A stretch of DNA of 28,830 bases from UBA11164 sp002420085 (GTDB taxonomy: Bacteria > Pseudomonadota > Gammaproteobacteria > Xanthomonadales > Xanthomonadaceae). The stretch spans positions 1 through 28,830 of the forward strand of contig DALYLJ010000019.1 in NCBI GenBank assembly GCA_031976395.1. The letters run 5' to 3'. Both the position numbers and the translations under genes were made by a program. Numbering within the stretch: the stretch's first letter is position 1; each line of letters opens with the position of its first letter. The notes beneath the pieces were generated by a model. That model made no database searches and was not told the origin of the DNA. It saw only the letters and a program-made list of their open reading frames with translations. Positions 8,318 to 16,215 of this stretch are shown in pieces.

Positions 8318-8344
8318 GACCCACCCGTTGGTCGCTGCGCACCA
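8274..8344 (-). repeat. Copy B of the ~72-bp direct repeat, upstream of SIR2-TIR
   Basis: This is the partner of 3569-3640, in the same orientation and about 4.7 kb away. The best-conserved part is CCCGCCAGGG followed shortly by ACGAGGCGCGGAT, and at the far end GTCGCTGCGC. Its position at the front of the SIR2-TIR gene, with copy A behind the nSTAND gene, means the two copies enclose the module. Confidence 0.7.
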
Positions 8345-8529
8345 GCACGGTGCAATCGTCTTTGCCAGACAGACGGACATCGGTCGAGGGGCTCGTACAT
8401 CGCAGGGCGGCAGTTCCACCTTTCCTGACTGTGCGGGTCATACCCGAGCTTTCGCAGCACATCGGCGACATCGCGGCGCAGGCCACAAAACTCCTTCGAC
8501 ACCGCCGAGTTGAAAATGATCGGTTTCAT
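8314..8529 (-). pseudogene. Degenerate fragment resembling the DUF4062 N-terminus
   Basis: From the ATG at 8529 the frame reads MKPIIFNSAVSKEF, then LRRDVADVLRKLGYDPHSQE, which resembles the start of DUF4062 domains (KPIIFISSVS, EFRSAR, LGYEP). After about 36 residues the similarity ends, and the frame closes at 8314 after 71 residues. The expected continuation about cysteine-flanked inhibitor loops and the rest of the domain is absent. Nearby sequence in another frame (SGKDDCTVLVRSDQ) may be a frameshifted remnant. DUF4062 domains commonly occur next to NTPase/TPR signalling proteins, so this is probably the broken first gene or lost N-terminal partner of the module. AGGGGACAGG just upstream of the ATG is a plausible ribosome site, so a short peptide may still be made. 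Confidence 0.55.
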
Positions 8530-8569
8530 CCTGTCCCCTGTGCGCGACGGCCTATTCTTCGCGCGCTCG

Positions 8570-8600
8570 ATTGTCTCGCAGATATGGGCATGGAATACAA
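8570..8600 (-). promoter_or_regulatory. Weak candidate promoter for the defence module
   Basis: On the - strand TTGTAT (8600-8595) and GACAAT (8575-8570) lie 19 bases apart, upstream of the DUF4062 relic and the SIR2-TIR gene. The spacing is long and the match incomplete. The gap 8530-8729 also contains GGACCGATC twice, with a short GATCGG/CCGATC inverted repeat near 8646-8664. Nothing else in that gap can be supported. Confidence 0.2.
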
Positions 8601-8729
8601 GTGCGTGCTGCCGCCAGTGAACATTGCGGCCCACTTCGGGACAGATCGGTCCGGGGCCGATCGGTCCTGGGCAGAGGCTGGCCAGCCCGACCGGCCGGCA
8701 TCTGAGACACGGTGATGACGATGGATCCG

Positions 8730-9647
8730 CTAATCAGCCGTCTGGTCGGCCGCAGTCCGTGCCAACAGATGGGCGCCGAGCAGGCCGGAGTCGTGGCCGA
8801 GGCCGGGGCTGACCAGGAAGCGATCGAGGGTTTCGGGGGAGTCGAGTTGGGGCAGGTAGCCGCCCAGCCAGTGGCGCAGGCGGGCGCGCAGGGTGGGCAG
8901 GTGATGTGGGCGCAGGGCGCCGCCGCCCAGTACGATGCGCTGCGGTGAGAGCGAAAGGACGATGTGGGCGGCCAACTGGCCGAGGTAGTCGCTCTGGAGG
9001 GTCCAGATCGGGTGGTCGTCGGGCAGGGTTTCGGCGGGGGTGCCGCTGCGAGCGGCCAGGGCCGGTCCGCTGGCCAGTCCTTCCAGGCAGTCGCCATGGA
9101 AGGGGCAGATGCCGGGAAAGTCGTGGTCGTCGGGGTGGCGGCGCGGTCGGACGTGGCCGAGTTCGGCATGCATCAGGCCGTGCAAGGTGCGACCGTCGAT
9201 CACCACGCCACCGCCGATGCCGGTGCCGACGGTGACGTAGACCAGGCTGTTGCAGCCATGGCCGGCGCCCCACTGGCATTCAGCGAGGGCGGCGGCATTG
9301 ACATCGGTGTCCAGGGCGATCGCCAGGCGATGGCGTTCGGCAAAGTGGCCACGCCAGTCGAAGCCGGTCCAGCCGGGCTTGGGTGTACTCAGCACGTGGC
9401 CGTAGTCGCTGGCGGTCGGGTCGAGGCCGAGCGGGCCGAACGCGGCGATGCCGATGGCACTCGGGGGCTGTTCGGTACGACACCAGCGGTCGATGGCGTC
9501 GTGGATCGGTGCCAGGGTGTGGTGCGGGTCGGTGGTGGTCACTCGCACGCGCTCGCGGATGCGCCGGTCGTGGTCGATCAGGGCACACAGGGTCTTGCTG
9601 CCGCCGGCTTCGATGGCGATGGTGGGCGTGCGGGGTGATCGGGTCAC
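8730..9647 (-). CDS. ROK-family fructokinase
   Basis: This 305-residue ROK kinase probably phosphorylates the fructose released from sucrose to fructose 6-phosphate with ATP, in the cytoplasm. The N-terminal phosphate loop reads AIEAGGSKT (11-19). LDTDVNAAA (112-120) supplies the catalytic aspartate D115. GTGIGGGVV (141-149) is the ATP-binding glycine motif. The zinc-site pattern that marks ROK fructokinases is complete: H165 in ELGH, then C181, H184 and C187 in CPFHGDC, followed by LEGLASGP. The GTG start at 9647 has GGAG about 8 bases upstream, and the gene begins 37 bases after the amylosucrase stop, so the two form an operon. Other ROK substrates such as glucose cannot be fully excluded, but both the motif and the neighbours favour fructose. 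Confidence 0.85.
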   Translation of the reverse strand: MTRSPRTPTIAIEAGGSKTLCALIDHDRRIRERVRVTTTDPHHTLAPIHDAIDRWCRTEQPPSAIGIAAFGPLGLDPTASDYGHVLSTPKPGWTGFDWRGHFAERHRLAIALDTDVNAAALAECQWGAGHGCNSLVYVTVGTGIGGGVVIDGRTLHGLMHAELGHVRPRRHPDDHDFPGICPFHGDCLEGLASGPALAARSGTPAETLPDDHPIWTLQSDYLGQLAAHIVLSLSPQRIVLGGGALRPHHLPTLRARLRHWLGGYLPQLDSPETLDRFLVSPGLGHDSGLLGAHLLARTAADQTAD

Positions 9648-9684
9648 GCGGGTCTCCGGCGCTGCGGGAAGTCGGGGTGGGTGG

Positions 9685-11652
9685 TCAGCGGGCGATCAGC
9701 CAGCGCAGGCCATGCGGTTCGAGGGTGTGTTCGAGGCTGATGGCGACCCCAGTCGGGTCGGTTGGCGCGGTTGGATTCGGTTCGGCCAGCAGATCGTGCC
9801 AGGCACTGCCCTGCGGTGCGGCGGGCAATCGCAGGGTGGTGCTGCGGTCGGCGAAATTGAACAGGCCGAGAAACCGCTGTCCGGGGGTGTCGCTGCCGCG
9901 CGCGATGGCCAGCACGCTGGGGGCGGCGGCCAACTCGGCGTGACTGGGGCGGCTCGGTGCGAGTGCCGGGCACAGGCGGCGGGCGGTGATCAGCCGGGCC
10001 AGTCCGCGCCAGACCGGGTTGTCGCTGCCCTGTCGTGCGGCTTCGGCACGCGGCCAGTCCATCATCGGCCGGTGCAGCCAGCGGCCCTCGCTGCGACGGG
10101 TCGGGTCGGTGCGATAGCCGGTGTCATTGTCGAGGCCGAGTTCGTCGCCCATGTAAATCAGCGGCACGCCAGGGGCGGCCAGGATCAGGCCATACAGCAG
10201 CAGATATCGACGCAGTGCGGCAGCACGGGCGATCGGGTCGGGGTCATCGAGGTCGAGACCGACCAGGGCGGCGGTCATGCCATTGCTGCCATGGACGGCC
10301 CGGCCGTAGCCGGTCTGGAAATCCTCGCCCCGCGCGTAGCTGCCAGGGCTGCGACCGGCGTAGAAGGCGGCGATGGTCGCGAGATCGGGTGCGTGCGCGC
10401 CGACCGCTTCATCGGCCAGGACGGTCCAGCCGATGTCGTCGTGACAGCGGACATAGGTCAGCCAGGCGCAGGTCGGTGGCAGGACGGGTGATTCGGCCAG
10501 CACCTGGGCGATCAGGTCGGCGCGCTGGCTGGCCAGGCCGGCCCAGGCGGCTGCCATCAGGCTGCTGTGATAGGCGAGATGGCATTCACGCTGGAATTCG
10601 ACCGGAGCGCCGGTGTCCGGGTCGGGATCACGCGCACGATCGATGCCGAAGTACGGTGGCAGATCACGCATCGGCATGATCACTTCCGCTTTGAGCAGGA
10701 CCGAGGGTGCGGCGATCTCGACCACTGCCCGCAGTGCCCGCAGCAGGGTGTGGTTCTCGGGCAGGTTGACGCACGGGCTGCCGAGCCGCTTCCACAGGTA
10801 GGCGGCGGAATCCAGCCGGAACACCTCGACGCCCAGATTGGCCAGCCGCAACAGGGCCAGCGACAGCTCGACGAAGACCTCGGGATTGCTCCAGTCGAGA
10901 TCCCACTGGTAAGGGTAGAAGGTGGTCCAGACCCAGCCGTCGAGCGCGGCCACCCAGGTGAAGTTGCCGGGCGCGGTGTCGGGAAACACTTCGCCGAGCG
11001 GGGCCGCCCAGGCGGCACGTTCATCGGGGTCACGAATGATCCGGAACATCGCTTGATGGCGCTCGCTGCCGGCCCGCGCGGCGCGCGCCCAGGGGTGGTC
11101 GTCGGCGCAGTGATTGAGCACCAGGTCGGCACACAGACTGATGCCGGCGGCACGCAGCCGACGGGTCAGTTCGATCAGATCAGCATTGCTGCCCAGTCGG
11201 GGTTCGACCTGGCCGTAGTCGCTGATGGCGAAGCCGCCGTCGTTGTCGCCCGCCCGGGCCCGCAGGAACGGCAGCAGGTGCAGGTAGCGCACGCCGAGCG
11301 CGTTCAGATACGGGATGCGTTCGGCGACACCGGCGAGGTTGCCGGCGAAGCGATCGACATAGGTGCTGTAGCCGATCAGATCGGGACGGTCGAACCAGTC
11401 GGGTGGACGGCTGTGATCGAACGCGATCAGTTCGGCCGGGCGGGCGGCGATCAGGGCACCGACCCGCTGTGCCCAGTCGTGCAGGCAGTCGCCAAGGTCG
11501 CTGCGCTGGCCGTACAGCGATTCCAGTGCGGCCAGCAGGTACGGTCCGGCGCTGCGACAGCGGTGGTCGATAGCTCGTGCCAGGGCAGGGTCCAGACACG
11601 CGGTCAGGGCCGAGCGCAGGGCGGCGGAATCGAAACGCTCGGCAGGTTTCAC
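9685..11652 (-). CDS. GH13 amylosucrase / sucrose hydrolase
   Basis: This 655-residue GH13 enzyme cleaves sucrose. It either transfers glucose onto an alpha-glucan (amylosucrase, EC 2.4.1.4) or hydrolyses it (the Xanthomonas SuxB-type sucrose hydrolase). Length and layout match this subfamily. The nucleophile is D281 in VFRLDSAAYLW, the acid/base E323 in LLKAEVI, and the transition-state aspartate D405 in YVRCHDDIGWT. YSTYVDRFAGNL and LHLLPFLRARAGDNDGGFAISDY are also typical. There is no signal peptide, so it acts in the cytoplasm after uptake. The GTG at 11652 has GGAG about 8 bases upstream. A hairpin with a T-run just before the gene separates it from the receptor gene. Polymerase versus hydrolase activity cannot be told from sequence alone. 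Confidence 0.9.
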   Translation of the reverse strand: MKPAERFDSAALRSALTACLDPALARAIDHRCRSAGPYLLAALESLYGQRSDLGDCLHDWAQRVGALIAARPAELIAFDHSRPPDWFDRPDLIGYSTYVDRFAGNLAGVAERIPYLNALGVRYLHLLPFLRARAGDNDGGFAISDYGQVEPRLGSNADLIELTRRLRAAGISLCADLVLNHCADDHPWARAARAGSERHQAMFRIIRDPDERAAWAAPLGEVFPDTAPGNFTWVAALDGWVWTTFYPYQWDLDWSNPEVFVELSLALLRLANLGVEVFRLDSAAYLWKRLGSPCVNLPENHTLLRALRAVVEIAAPSVLLKAEVIMPMRDLPPYFGIDRARDPDPDTGAPVEFQRECHLAYHSSLMAAAWAGLASQRADLIAQVLAESPVLPPTCAWLTYVRCHDDIGWTVLADEAVGAHAPDLATIAAFYAGRSPGSYARGEDFQTGYGRAVHGSNGMTAALVGLDLDDPDPIARAAALRRYLLLYGLILAAPGVPLIYMGDELGLDNDTGYRTDPTRRSEGRWLHRPMMDWPRAEAARQGSDNPVWRGLARLITARRLCPALAPSRPSHAELAAAPSVLAIARGSDTPGQRFLGLFNFADRSTTLRLPAAPQGSAWHDLLAEPNPTAPTDPTGVAISLEHTLEPHGLRWLIAR

Positions 11653-11663
11653 GACCGACTCCG

Positions 11664-11704
11664 AAAAAAAGGCCGGTGCCCGAGGAGGGAGCAGGGCACC
11701 GGTC
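11664..11704 (-). terminator. Intrinsic terminator after the TonB receptor gene
   Basis: On the - strand CCGGTGCCC (11702-11694) pairs perfectly with GGGCACCGG (11681-11673) across a 12-base loop, and seven T residues follow shortly (11670-11664). This is a textbook rho-independent terminator between the receptor and the amylosucrase gene. It would stop or attenuate read-through, giving more receptor than enzyme mRNA unless amylosucrase has its own promoter. Confidence 0.85.
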
Positions 11705-11709
11705 GAGGA

Positions 11710-11738
11710 GACTCACGCCAGCCGTCCGGGCGTGAGTC
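11710..11738 (-). other. Second hairpin in the receptor-amylosucrase gap
   Basis: GACTCACGCC (11710-11719) and GGCGTGAGTC (11729-11738) form a perfect 10-bp stem with a 9-base loop. It lies directly upstream (on the transcribed - strand) of the T-tailed terminator and has no T-run of its own. It could protect the receptor mRNA 3' end, or take part in attenuation together with the second stem. Confidence 0.7.
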
Positions 11739-11773
11739 GGTGGTCGAGGTCGAAGCTGCGGTCGGTCGGGCCA

Positions 11774-14239
11774 TCAGAAGTCGTAGCGCAGACTCAGCAA
11801 TGCGGTCCGACCGGGAATGGTGCGGGCGCGGATGATGTTGTCGGCACCCTCGACGATCGCGCCTTCCTCGACTTCGGTGATCGCGAAGGTGTCGAACAGG
11901 TTGTTGACGTTGAGCGAGACGGTGAAGCTGTCGCTCAGATACCAGTCGGCGAACAGATTGACTGCGGCGAAACCGGGCATCTGCAATTCGTTGGAGTCCT
12001 GGGCGAATGCGTCGGTGGTGCCGATGACATTGACGCCGCCACGATAACGGTTCTCGCCGTAGCTGGCGGTGAGCTGGTAGACCAGGTCGGCCTGTCGGCG
12101 CGGGGTGTTTCCGGCATTGGCCGGGGTGATCGCGTCCTTGCGGATTTCCGCATCGGTCCAGGTGAAGCCACCATCGAGAGCGAAACCCTGATAGCGATAC
12201 GAGGCTTCGACCTCGACGCCGAAGGCACGGAATTCGCGGTCGAAGAAGCGCTGACTGGTCAGCTCGAAGTTCTGCTCGTCGGTCACCGCGCGGAAGCCGG
12301 TGACGAACAGGTTGAGGTCGCCCTGCCGCCACTTGATGCCGAGTTCCTGCTGCTTGACGAAATCGATGGCGTCCTCGCGCCGCACACCGCCATCGGGCTG
12401 TACCACACCGAACAGCAGACGATCGGCATTGGCACGGCCACCCCGACTGATCCGCGCGAATAGCGCCAGATCCGGGGTGAACAGGTAATTGCCACCGAAC
12501 GAATACGAGGTGTACGACCAGTCGTAATCGACCGGCTGTGGATTGGCCAGATCGACCAGGGAGACGCTGCGCTCGGTCTGCTGGATGATGCCGTCGCCGT
12601 TGACATCGAAGTCGGTGGCTTGCAGGGTGGCGTTGAAGCGGCCGTTGGCATCGCCATAGTCGCGTCGGACGCTGGCGTCGAGGGTCAGCGCGTCATGGCT
12701 CCAGGTGAGTGCCAGGTAGGGCGCGTCGATGTCGTAGTCGACATCGTAGCTGCGTGTGCAGCAGTTGCCCCAGAACGGCACGCCGAAGGCGTACAGGCCA
12801 TTCTGCGAGAAGGCCGAGCCATCGGCGGCGAAGACATCGATCAGGGCGGCGTTGTTGCCCTTCACTTCCAGCAGGTAGGAGTTCCAGGTCCAGTCGAGCG
12901 CGATGCTCTGGCGTGAGGCGTAGTAGCCGACCCGCGCGTCGAGTTGGCCGCCGCCGACCTCGAAGGCACGGGAAATCCGCAGGTCGTTGACCGTGTTGCC
13001 GAGGTCGTTGATCTCGGTGTTGAACAGGTGGGCGCGCATCAGCAGACCATCGAACGCCTGGCCGGCATTGGCGCCATTGGCGAACTTCAGGGTCGCGCCC
13101 GGTCCGGCGATCGATTCGGCGATCGCCGTGCCATCGGCCACTTCGGCCGGGAACGGCGAGACGAACCGGCCCTCGGTATCGCTGATCCGGAAGCGATTGT
13201 CGATGGTCCAGCCGCCGTCGAGGTCGAACGAGGTCTCGAAGCCGATGCTGGTCGAACGTGGCCGCATGCCATCGGCGATATCGGTGACCCGCGAGCGGTT
13301 CTGGCCGTCGAGGCCGAAATCGGTCAGGAACAGGGCACTGTGCGGGGTATCGGATTTCGGATCGAAGCCGGGCAGGCCGCCCAGGCTGGGCGAGGCATTG
13401 CTGCCATCGGCCAGCACCGGCATTGGCAGGATGCCGATCGCACGATCGTTGAGGTGCTTGAAATTGAACCGGATGTAGCCGTTGTCGAACTCGCGGGTAA
13501 GGTTGCCCTTGACCTGGCCGCCCTTCTCGGCGGTGAACCCGGCATCACGGGTGCCCTCGCCACGCCGATAGAAGCCTGCGACGTGGAATCGCCAGGCATC
13601 GTCAAGCGGACCGCCGTAACGGAAATCGACTCGGGTGTTGTCGAAGTCTTGCAGGAAACCGCGACCGACCCCGAGCGTGCCGCCCTCGTATTCACCGGTG
13701 TTGCTGATGAAGTTGACCACGCCGCCCGGCGAGTTGCTGGCGAAGGTCGAGGCCGAGCCGCCGCGAATCGCCTCGACCCGATCGAGCGCGTAGTCGGCGC
13801 GCAGGAAGATATCGGCATTGCCGAAGGCGATATCGCCGAACTCCAGTACCGGCAGGCCGTCCTCGTGCAGTTGCAGGAACTTGGCGCCACCAGCGGCGAC
13901 CGGCAGGCCGCGCACGGCGATGTTGGCATTGCCTTCGCCGCCGCTCGATTCCGAGCGCAGACCGGGGATGTTGCGAAGAATCTCGGCTGTCGAACGGGGC
14001 GCCGACTCCTGGATCGACTCAACCCCCACCACGCTGGTCGAGACGCTGGCCTGCATGCGGGTGCCACTGCCGGCGGTGGCGGTGACGAACACCGCGTCGA
14101 GATCGACGGCGGTTCGGTCCGGTGGCTGTTGCCCCTCGGTTTCGGTCGCCGCCTCCTGTGCCGCCAGTGATGGTGCCAGCAGCACCGATGCAATCGCCAA
14201 GGCCAGCACCGAACGGCGCTGCGTCTGGAACGCTCCCAT
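11774..14239 (-). CDS. TonB-dependent outer-membrane receptor of the sucrose locus
   Basis: This 821-residue protein is an outer-membrane beta-barrel that would import the locus sugar, probably sucrose, with energy from TonB/ExbBD. It has a signal peptide (RRSVLALAIASVLLAPSLAAQEA, within residues 8-30), and a likely TonB-box region around VDLDAVFVTA. A plug domain follows, with VESIQESAPRSTAEILRNIPGL, NANIAVRGLP, RVEAIRGGSAS and NSPGGVVNFI. A long barrel domain ends in the aromatic LLSLRYDF expected for BAM recognition. The ATG at 14239 is chosen for its signal peptide and the GGGAGGG just upstream; the open frame extends further but without such features. The genes around it parallel Xanthomonas suxA-suxB. 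The substrate is inferred from context. Confidence 0.88.
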   Translation of the reverse strand: MGAFQTQRRSVLALAIASVLLAPSLAAQEAATETEGQQPPDRTAVDLDAVFVTATAGSGTRMQASVSTSVVGVESIQESAPRSTAEILRNIPGLRSESSGGEGNANIAVRGLPVAAGGAKFLQLHEDGLPVLEFGDIAFGNADIFLRADYALDRVEAIRGGSASTFASNSPGGVVNFISNTGEYEGGTLGVGRGFLQDFDNTRVDFRYGGPLDDAWRFHVAGFYRRGEGTRDAGFTAEKGGQVKGNLTREFDNGYIRFNFKHLNDRAIGILPMPVLADGSNASPSLGGLPGFDPKSDTPHSALFLTDFGLDGQNRSRVTDIADGMRPRSTSIGFETSFDLDGGWTIDNRFRISDTEGRFVSPFPAEVADGTAIAESIAGPGATLKFANGANAGQAFDGLLMRAHLFNTEINDLGNTVNDLRISRAFEVGGGQLDARVGYYASRQSIALDWTWNSYLLEVKGNNAALIDVFAADGSAFSQNGLYAFGVPFWGNCCTRSYDVDYDIDAPYLALTWSHDALTLDASVRRDYGDANGRFNATLQATDFDVNGDGIIQQTERSVSLVDLANPQPVDYDWSYTSYSFGGNYLFTPDLALFARISRGGRANADRLLFGVVQPDGGVRREDAIDFVKQQELGIKWRQGDLNLFVTGFRAVTDEQNFELTSQRFFDREFRAFGVEVEASYRYQGFALDGGFTWTDAEIRKDAITPANAGNTPRRQADLVYQLTASYGENRYRGGVNVIGTTDAFAQDSNELQMPGFAAVNLFADWYLSDSFTVSLNVNNLFDTFAITEVEEGAIVEGADNIIRARTIPGRTALLSLRYDF

Positions 14240-14310
14240 GATCCAACCCTCCCGCGTGTTGTCTGATCGATGTCGGCCTTCACCGGCCGTCTGCCCGGTC
14301 GGGGGCGATC

Positions 14311-14330
14311 GGGTGCAATCGATCGGTCCC
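14311..14330. promoter_or_regulatory. Possible half operator of the sugar repressor
   Basis: GGGTGCAATC followed by GATCGGTCCC matches the left half of the palindrome at 14440-14459 in 8 of 10 positions, but the right half in only 5 of 10. It lies in the receptor leader, 70-90 bases before the start codon. It may be a weak secondary site or chance. Confidence 0.3.
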
Positions 14331-14428
14331 GATACCCGGTCCGGCGCTGATGCCGTGAACGGGCGATGTCCGGGGCAATGGCCTGCCGGCCTGGTTCGCT
14401 GGCAAGCCGTGCTCGCCATCGCAGCCAC

Positions 14429-14457
14429 GTTCTACACCTGCTTGCAATCGATTGCAA
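14429..14457 (-). promoter_or_regulatory. Candidate promoter of the TonB receptor gene
   Basis: On the - strand TTGCAA (14457-14452) and TAGAAC (14434-14429) are separated by exactly 17 bases. The -35 element and part of the spacer lie inside the 20-bp palindrome, so a bound repressor would block RNA polymerase. The predicted leader to the start codon at 14239 is long, about 180-190 bases. Confidence 0.4.
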
Positions 14458-14459
14458 GC
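14440..14459. promoter_or_regulatory. Perfect 20-bp palindrome, probable LacI-family operator
   Basis: GCTTGCAATCGATTGCAAGC reads the same on both strands and has the central CG typical of LacI-family operators. It lies in the 362-base divergent gap between the receptor (- strand, start 14239) and the symporter (+ strand, start 14602), and a LacI-family gene follows the symporter. The adjacent repressor is the obvious candidate to bind it and control both directions. No other function is evident for the rest of this gap besides the weaker related sites. Confidence 0.75.
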
Positions 14460-14529
14460 GCCTCGCATCTGAACGGCTGCGATGCTGGGAAAGGACAGAT
14501 TGTCCGGTGAGCCACTGCTGCGACGCAGC

Positions 14530-14549
14530 ATGTACAACCGATTGCAACC
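14530..14549. promoter_or_regulatory. Second, imperfect operator before the symporter
   Basis: ATGTACAACC followed by GATTGCAACC matches the right half of the perfect palindrome in 9 of 10 positions, with a weaker left half. It is centred about 90 bases from the first site and 60 bases before the symporter start. Two sites could support looping or separate control of the two directions. Confidence 0.5.
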
Positions 14550-14601
14550 TGTCACCATCAGCCGACCCAGACCCCGAATCGGGCCGACCCAGAGTGCCGC
14601 C

Positions 14602-16194
14602 ATGACCGACATCGCCATTCGCCTGGAAGCGATCGACATCCTCATCGTGATCATCTATGGCCTGGCCGTGATCGGCCTCGGCCTGGCGGTCTCGCGCCGC
14701 GCGGCCGGCAGCGAGGACTATTTCCTCGCATCGCGCCAGATGCGCTGGCCGAGCATCGGTCTGGCCCTGCTGGCGTCCAACATTTCCTCGACCACCCTGA
14801 TCGGGTTGGCCGGCGCCGCCTACGCGATCGGCATCTCGGTCTACAACTACGAGTGGATGGCCACGGTCGTGCTGGCCTTCTTCTGCGTGTTCTTTCTGCC
14901 GTTCCTGCTGCGCTCGCGGGTCTACACCCTGCCCGAGTACCTGGAGCGCCGCTACGACCGTCGCGCCCGGCTGTACTTCTCGGGCCTGACCATCTTTCTC
15001 AATATCGTGGTCGATACCGCCGGCACCCTGTTCGGCGGCGCGATCATGCTCAAGCTGATCCTGCCGGACTGGCCGCTGTGGTCGATCGTGGCCGTGCTGG
15101 CACTATCCGCCGGCATCTACACGGTTGCCGGCGGACTGCGCGCGGTGATCCATACCGAAACCGTGCAGGCGGTGATCCTGCTCGCCGCGTCGGTGCTGAT
15201 CGCCTGGTTTGCCTTCGCCAAGGCCGGGGGCTGGGATGCGGTGATGACCGCCGTGCCAGCGGAGAAACTCTCGCTGATCCGGCCGATCGACGACCCCGGC
15301 GTACCGTGGCTCGGCACCGTGTTCGGCGTGTCCCTGCTCGGGTTCTATTTCTGGTGTACCAACCAGTTCATGGTCCAGCGGGTGCTCTCGGCTCAGGACG
15401 AACATCACGGGCGCTGGGGCTCGCTGTTCGCTGGCGTGCTGAAACTGCCGGTGCTGTACCTGATGGTGCTGCCCGGCACCTGCGCGATCCTGCTCTATCC
15501 GGAGTTGACGCAGCCCGACCTGGTCTATCCGACCCTGGTGTTCGATCTGCTGCCGCATGGGCTGATCGGCCTGGTGGTGGCCGGGTTCTTCGCGGCGATC
15601 ATGTCCTCGATCGCCAGCACCTTCAATTCCGCCGCCACCCTGGTGACCATGGACTTTATCCGACCGCTCAGGCCCGACGCCGATGGCCGGGCGCTGGTGC
15701 GGATCGGTCGGATCGCGACCCTGGTCTTCATGGTGCTGGCGGTGCTGTGGGCACCGCAGATCGAGCGATTCAGCTCGCTCTGGCAGTATCTGCAAGCGGT
15801 GCTGGCCTATGCCGTGCCGCCGATCTGCGCCCTGTTCCTGGTCGGCCTGTTCTGGCGTCGCGCCAATGCCTTCGGTGCCGCCGCCTGCATCGCGGTGGGG
15901 CTGATCGCCGGTGCCGCCCTGTTCCACGCCAATGTGCTGGCGGTCGAACCACTCGGCCTGCACTTCCTGTACGTGGCGCCGATTCTGTTCGCGCTGTGCC
16001 TGGCGGCCCTGGTGGTCGCCAGCCTGCTGACTCCGGCACCGGAACCGGGGCGGATCGAGGGCCTGCTGTGGACACGGGCGTTCTATCGCGCCGAGAGCCT
16101 CGCATTGCGCCAGCAACCGCTGTGGCGAAACTACCGGGTGCAGGCGCTGCTGCTGATCGCACTCACTGCGGTGATCGTCTACAGCTTCCGCTGA
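14602..16194 (+). CDS. Sodium:solute symporter (SSF family), probable sugar importer
   Basis: This 530-residue inner-membrane protein belongs to the SSF/SGLT family and would use the Na+ gradient to import the locus sugar. It has about 13-14 hydrophobic helices. Recognisable SSF features are SRRAAGSEDYFLASRQM after helix 1, LLASNISSTTLIGLAGAAY, YTLPEYLERRYD (roughly residues 106-117) and VVAGFFAAIMSSIASTFNSAAT (roughly residues 326-347). The last of these is the conserved SS...N sodium-site region. The ATG at 14602 is preferred because helix 1 starts within 15 residues; the frame is open from 14482, but that segment overlaps the second operator. It is divergent from the receptor and converges on the repressor gene with a 21-base gap. 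In Xanthomonas sux loci the inner-membrane carrier SuxC is of the MFS type. Sugar specificity is inferred. Confidence 0.88.
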   Translation: MTDIAIRLEAIDILIVIIYGLAVIGLGLAVSRRAAGSEDYFLASRQMRWPSIGLALLASNISSTTLIGLAGAAYAIGISVYNYEWMATVVLAFFCVFFLPFLLRSRVYTLPEYLERRYDRRARLYFSGLTIFLNIVVDTAGTLFGGAIMLKLILPDWPLWSIVAVLALSAGIYTVAGGLRAVIHTETVQAVILLAASVLIAWFAFAKAGGWDAVMTAVPAEKLSLIRPIDDPGVPWLGTVFGVSLLGFYFWCTNQFMVQRVLSAQDEHHGRWGSLFAGVLKLPVLYLMVLPGTCAILLYPELTQPDLVYPTLVFDLLPHGLIGLVVAGFFAAIMSSIASTFNSAATLVTMDFIRPLRPDADGRALVRIGRIATLVFMVLAVLWAPQIERFSSLWQYLQAVLAYAVPPICALFLVGLFWRRANAFGAAACIAVGLIAGAALFHANVLAVEPLGLHFLYVAPILFALCLAALVVASLLTPAPEPGRIEGLLWTRAFYRAESLALRQQPLWRNYRVQALLLIALTAVIVYSFR

Positions 16195-16215
16195 GTCCGC
16201 GCGCAGGCCACCGGC

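Noticed and set aside
8208..8486. Longer N-terminus for the SIR2-TIR protein
   Set aside because: The upstream in-frame sequence covers the repeat and the DUF4062 relic, is Arg/Cys-rich and shows no similarity; the SIR2 domain starts directly after ATG 8207.
12944..14170. 408-codon + strand open frame opposite the TonB receptor
   Set aside because: The - strand carries a clear signal peptide, plug motifs and aromatic C-terminus; the + frame has no recognisable features.
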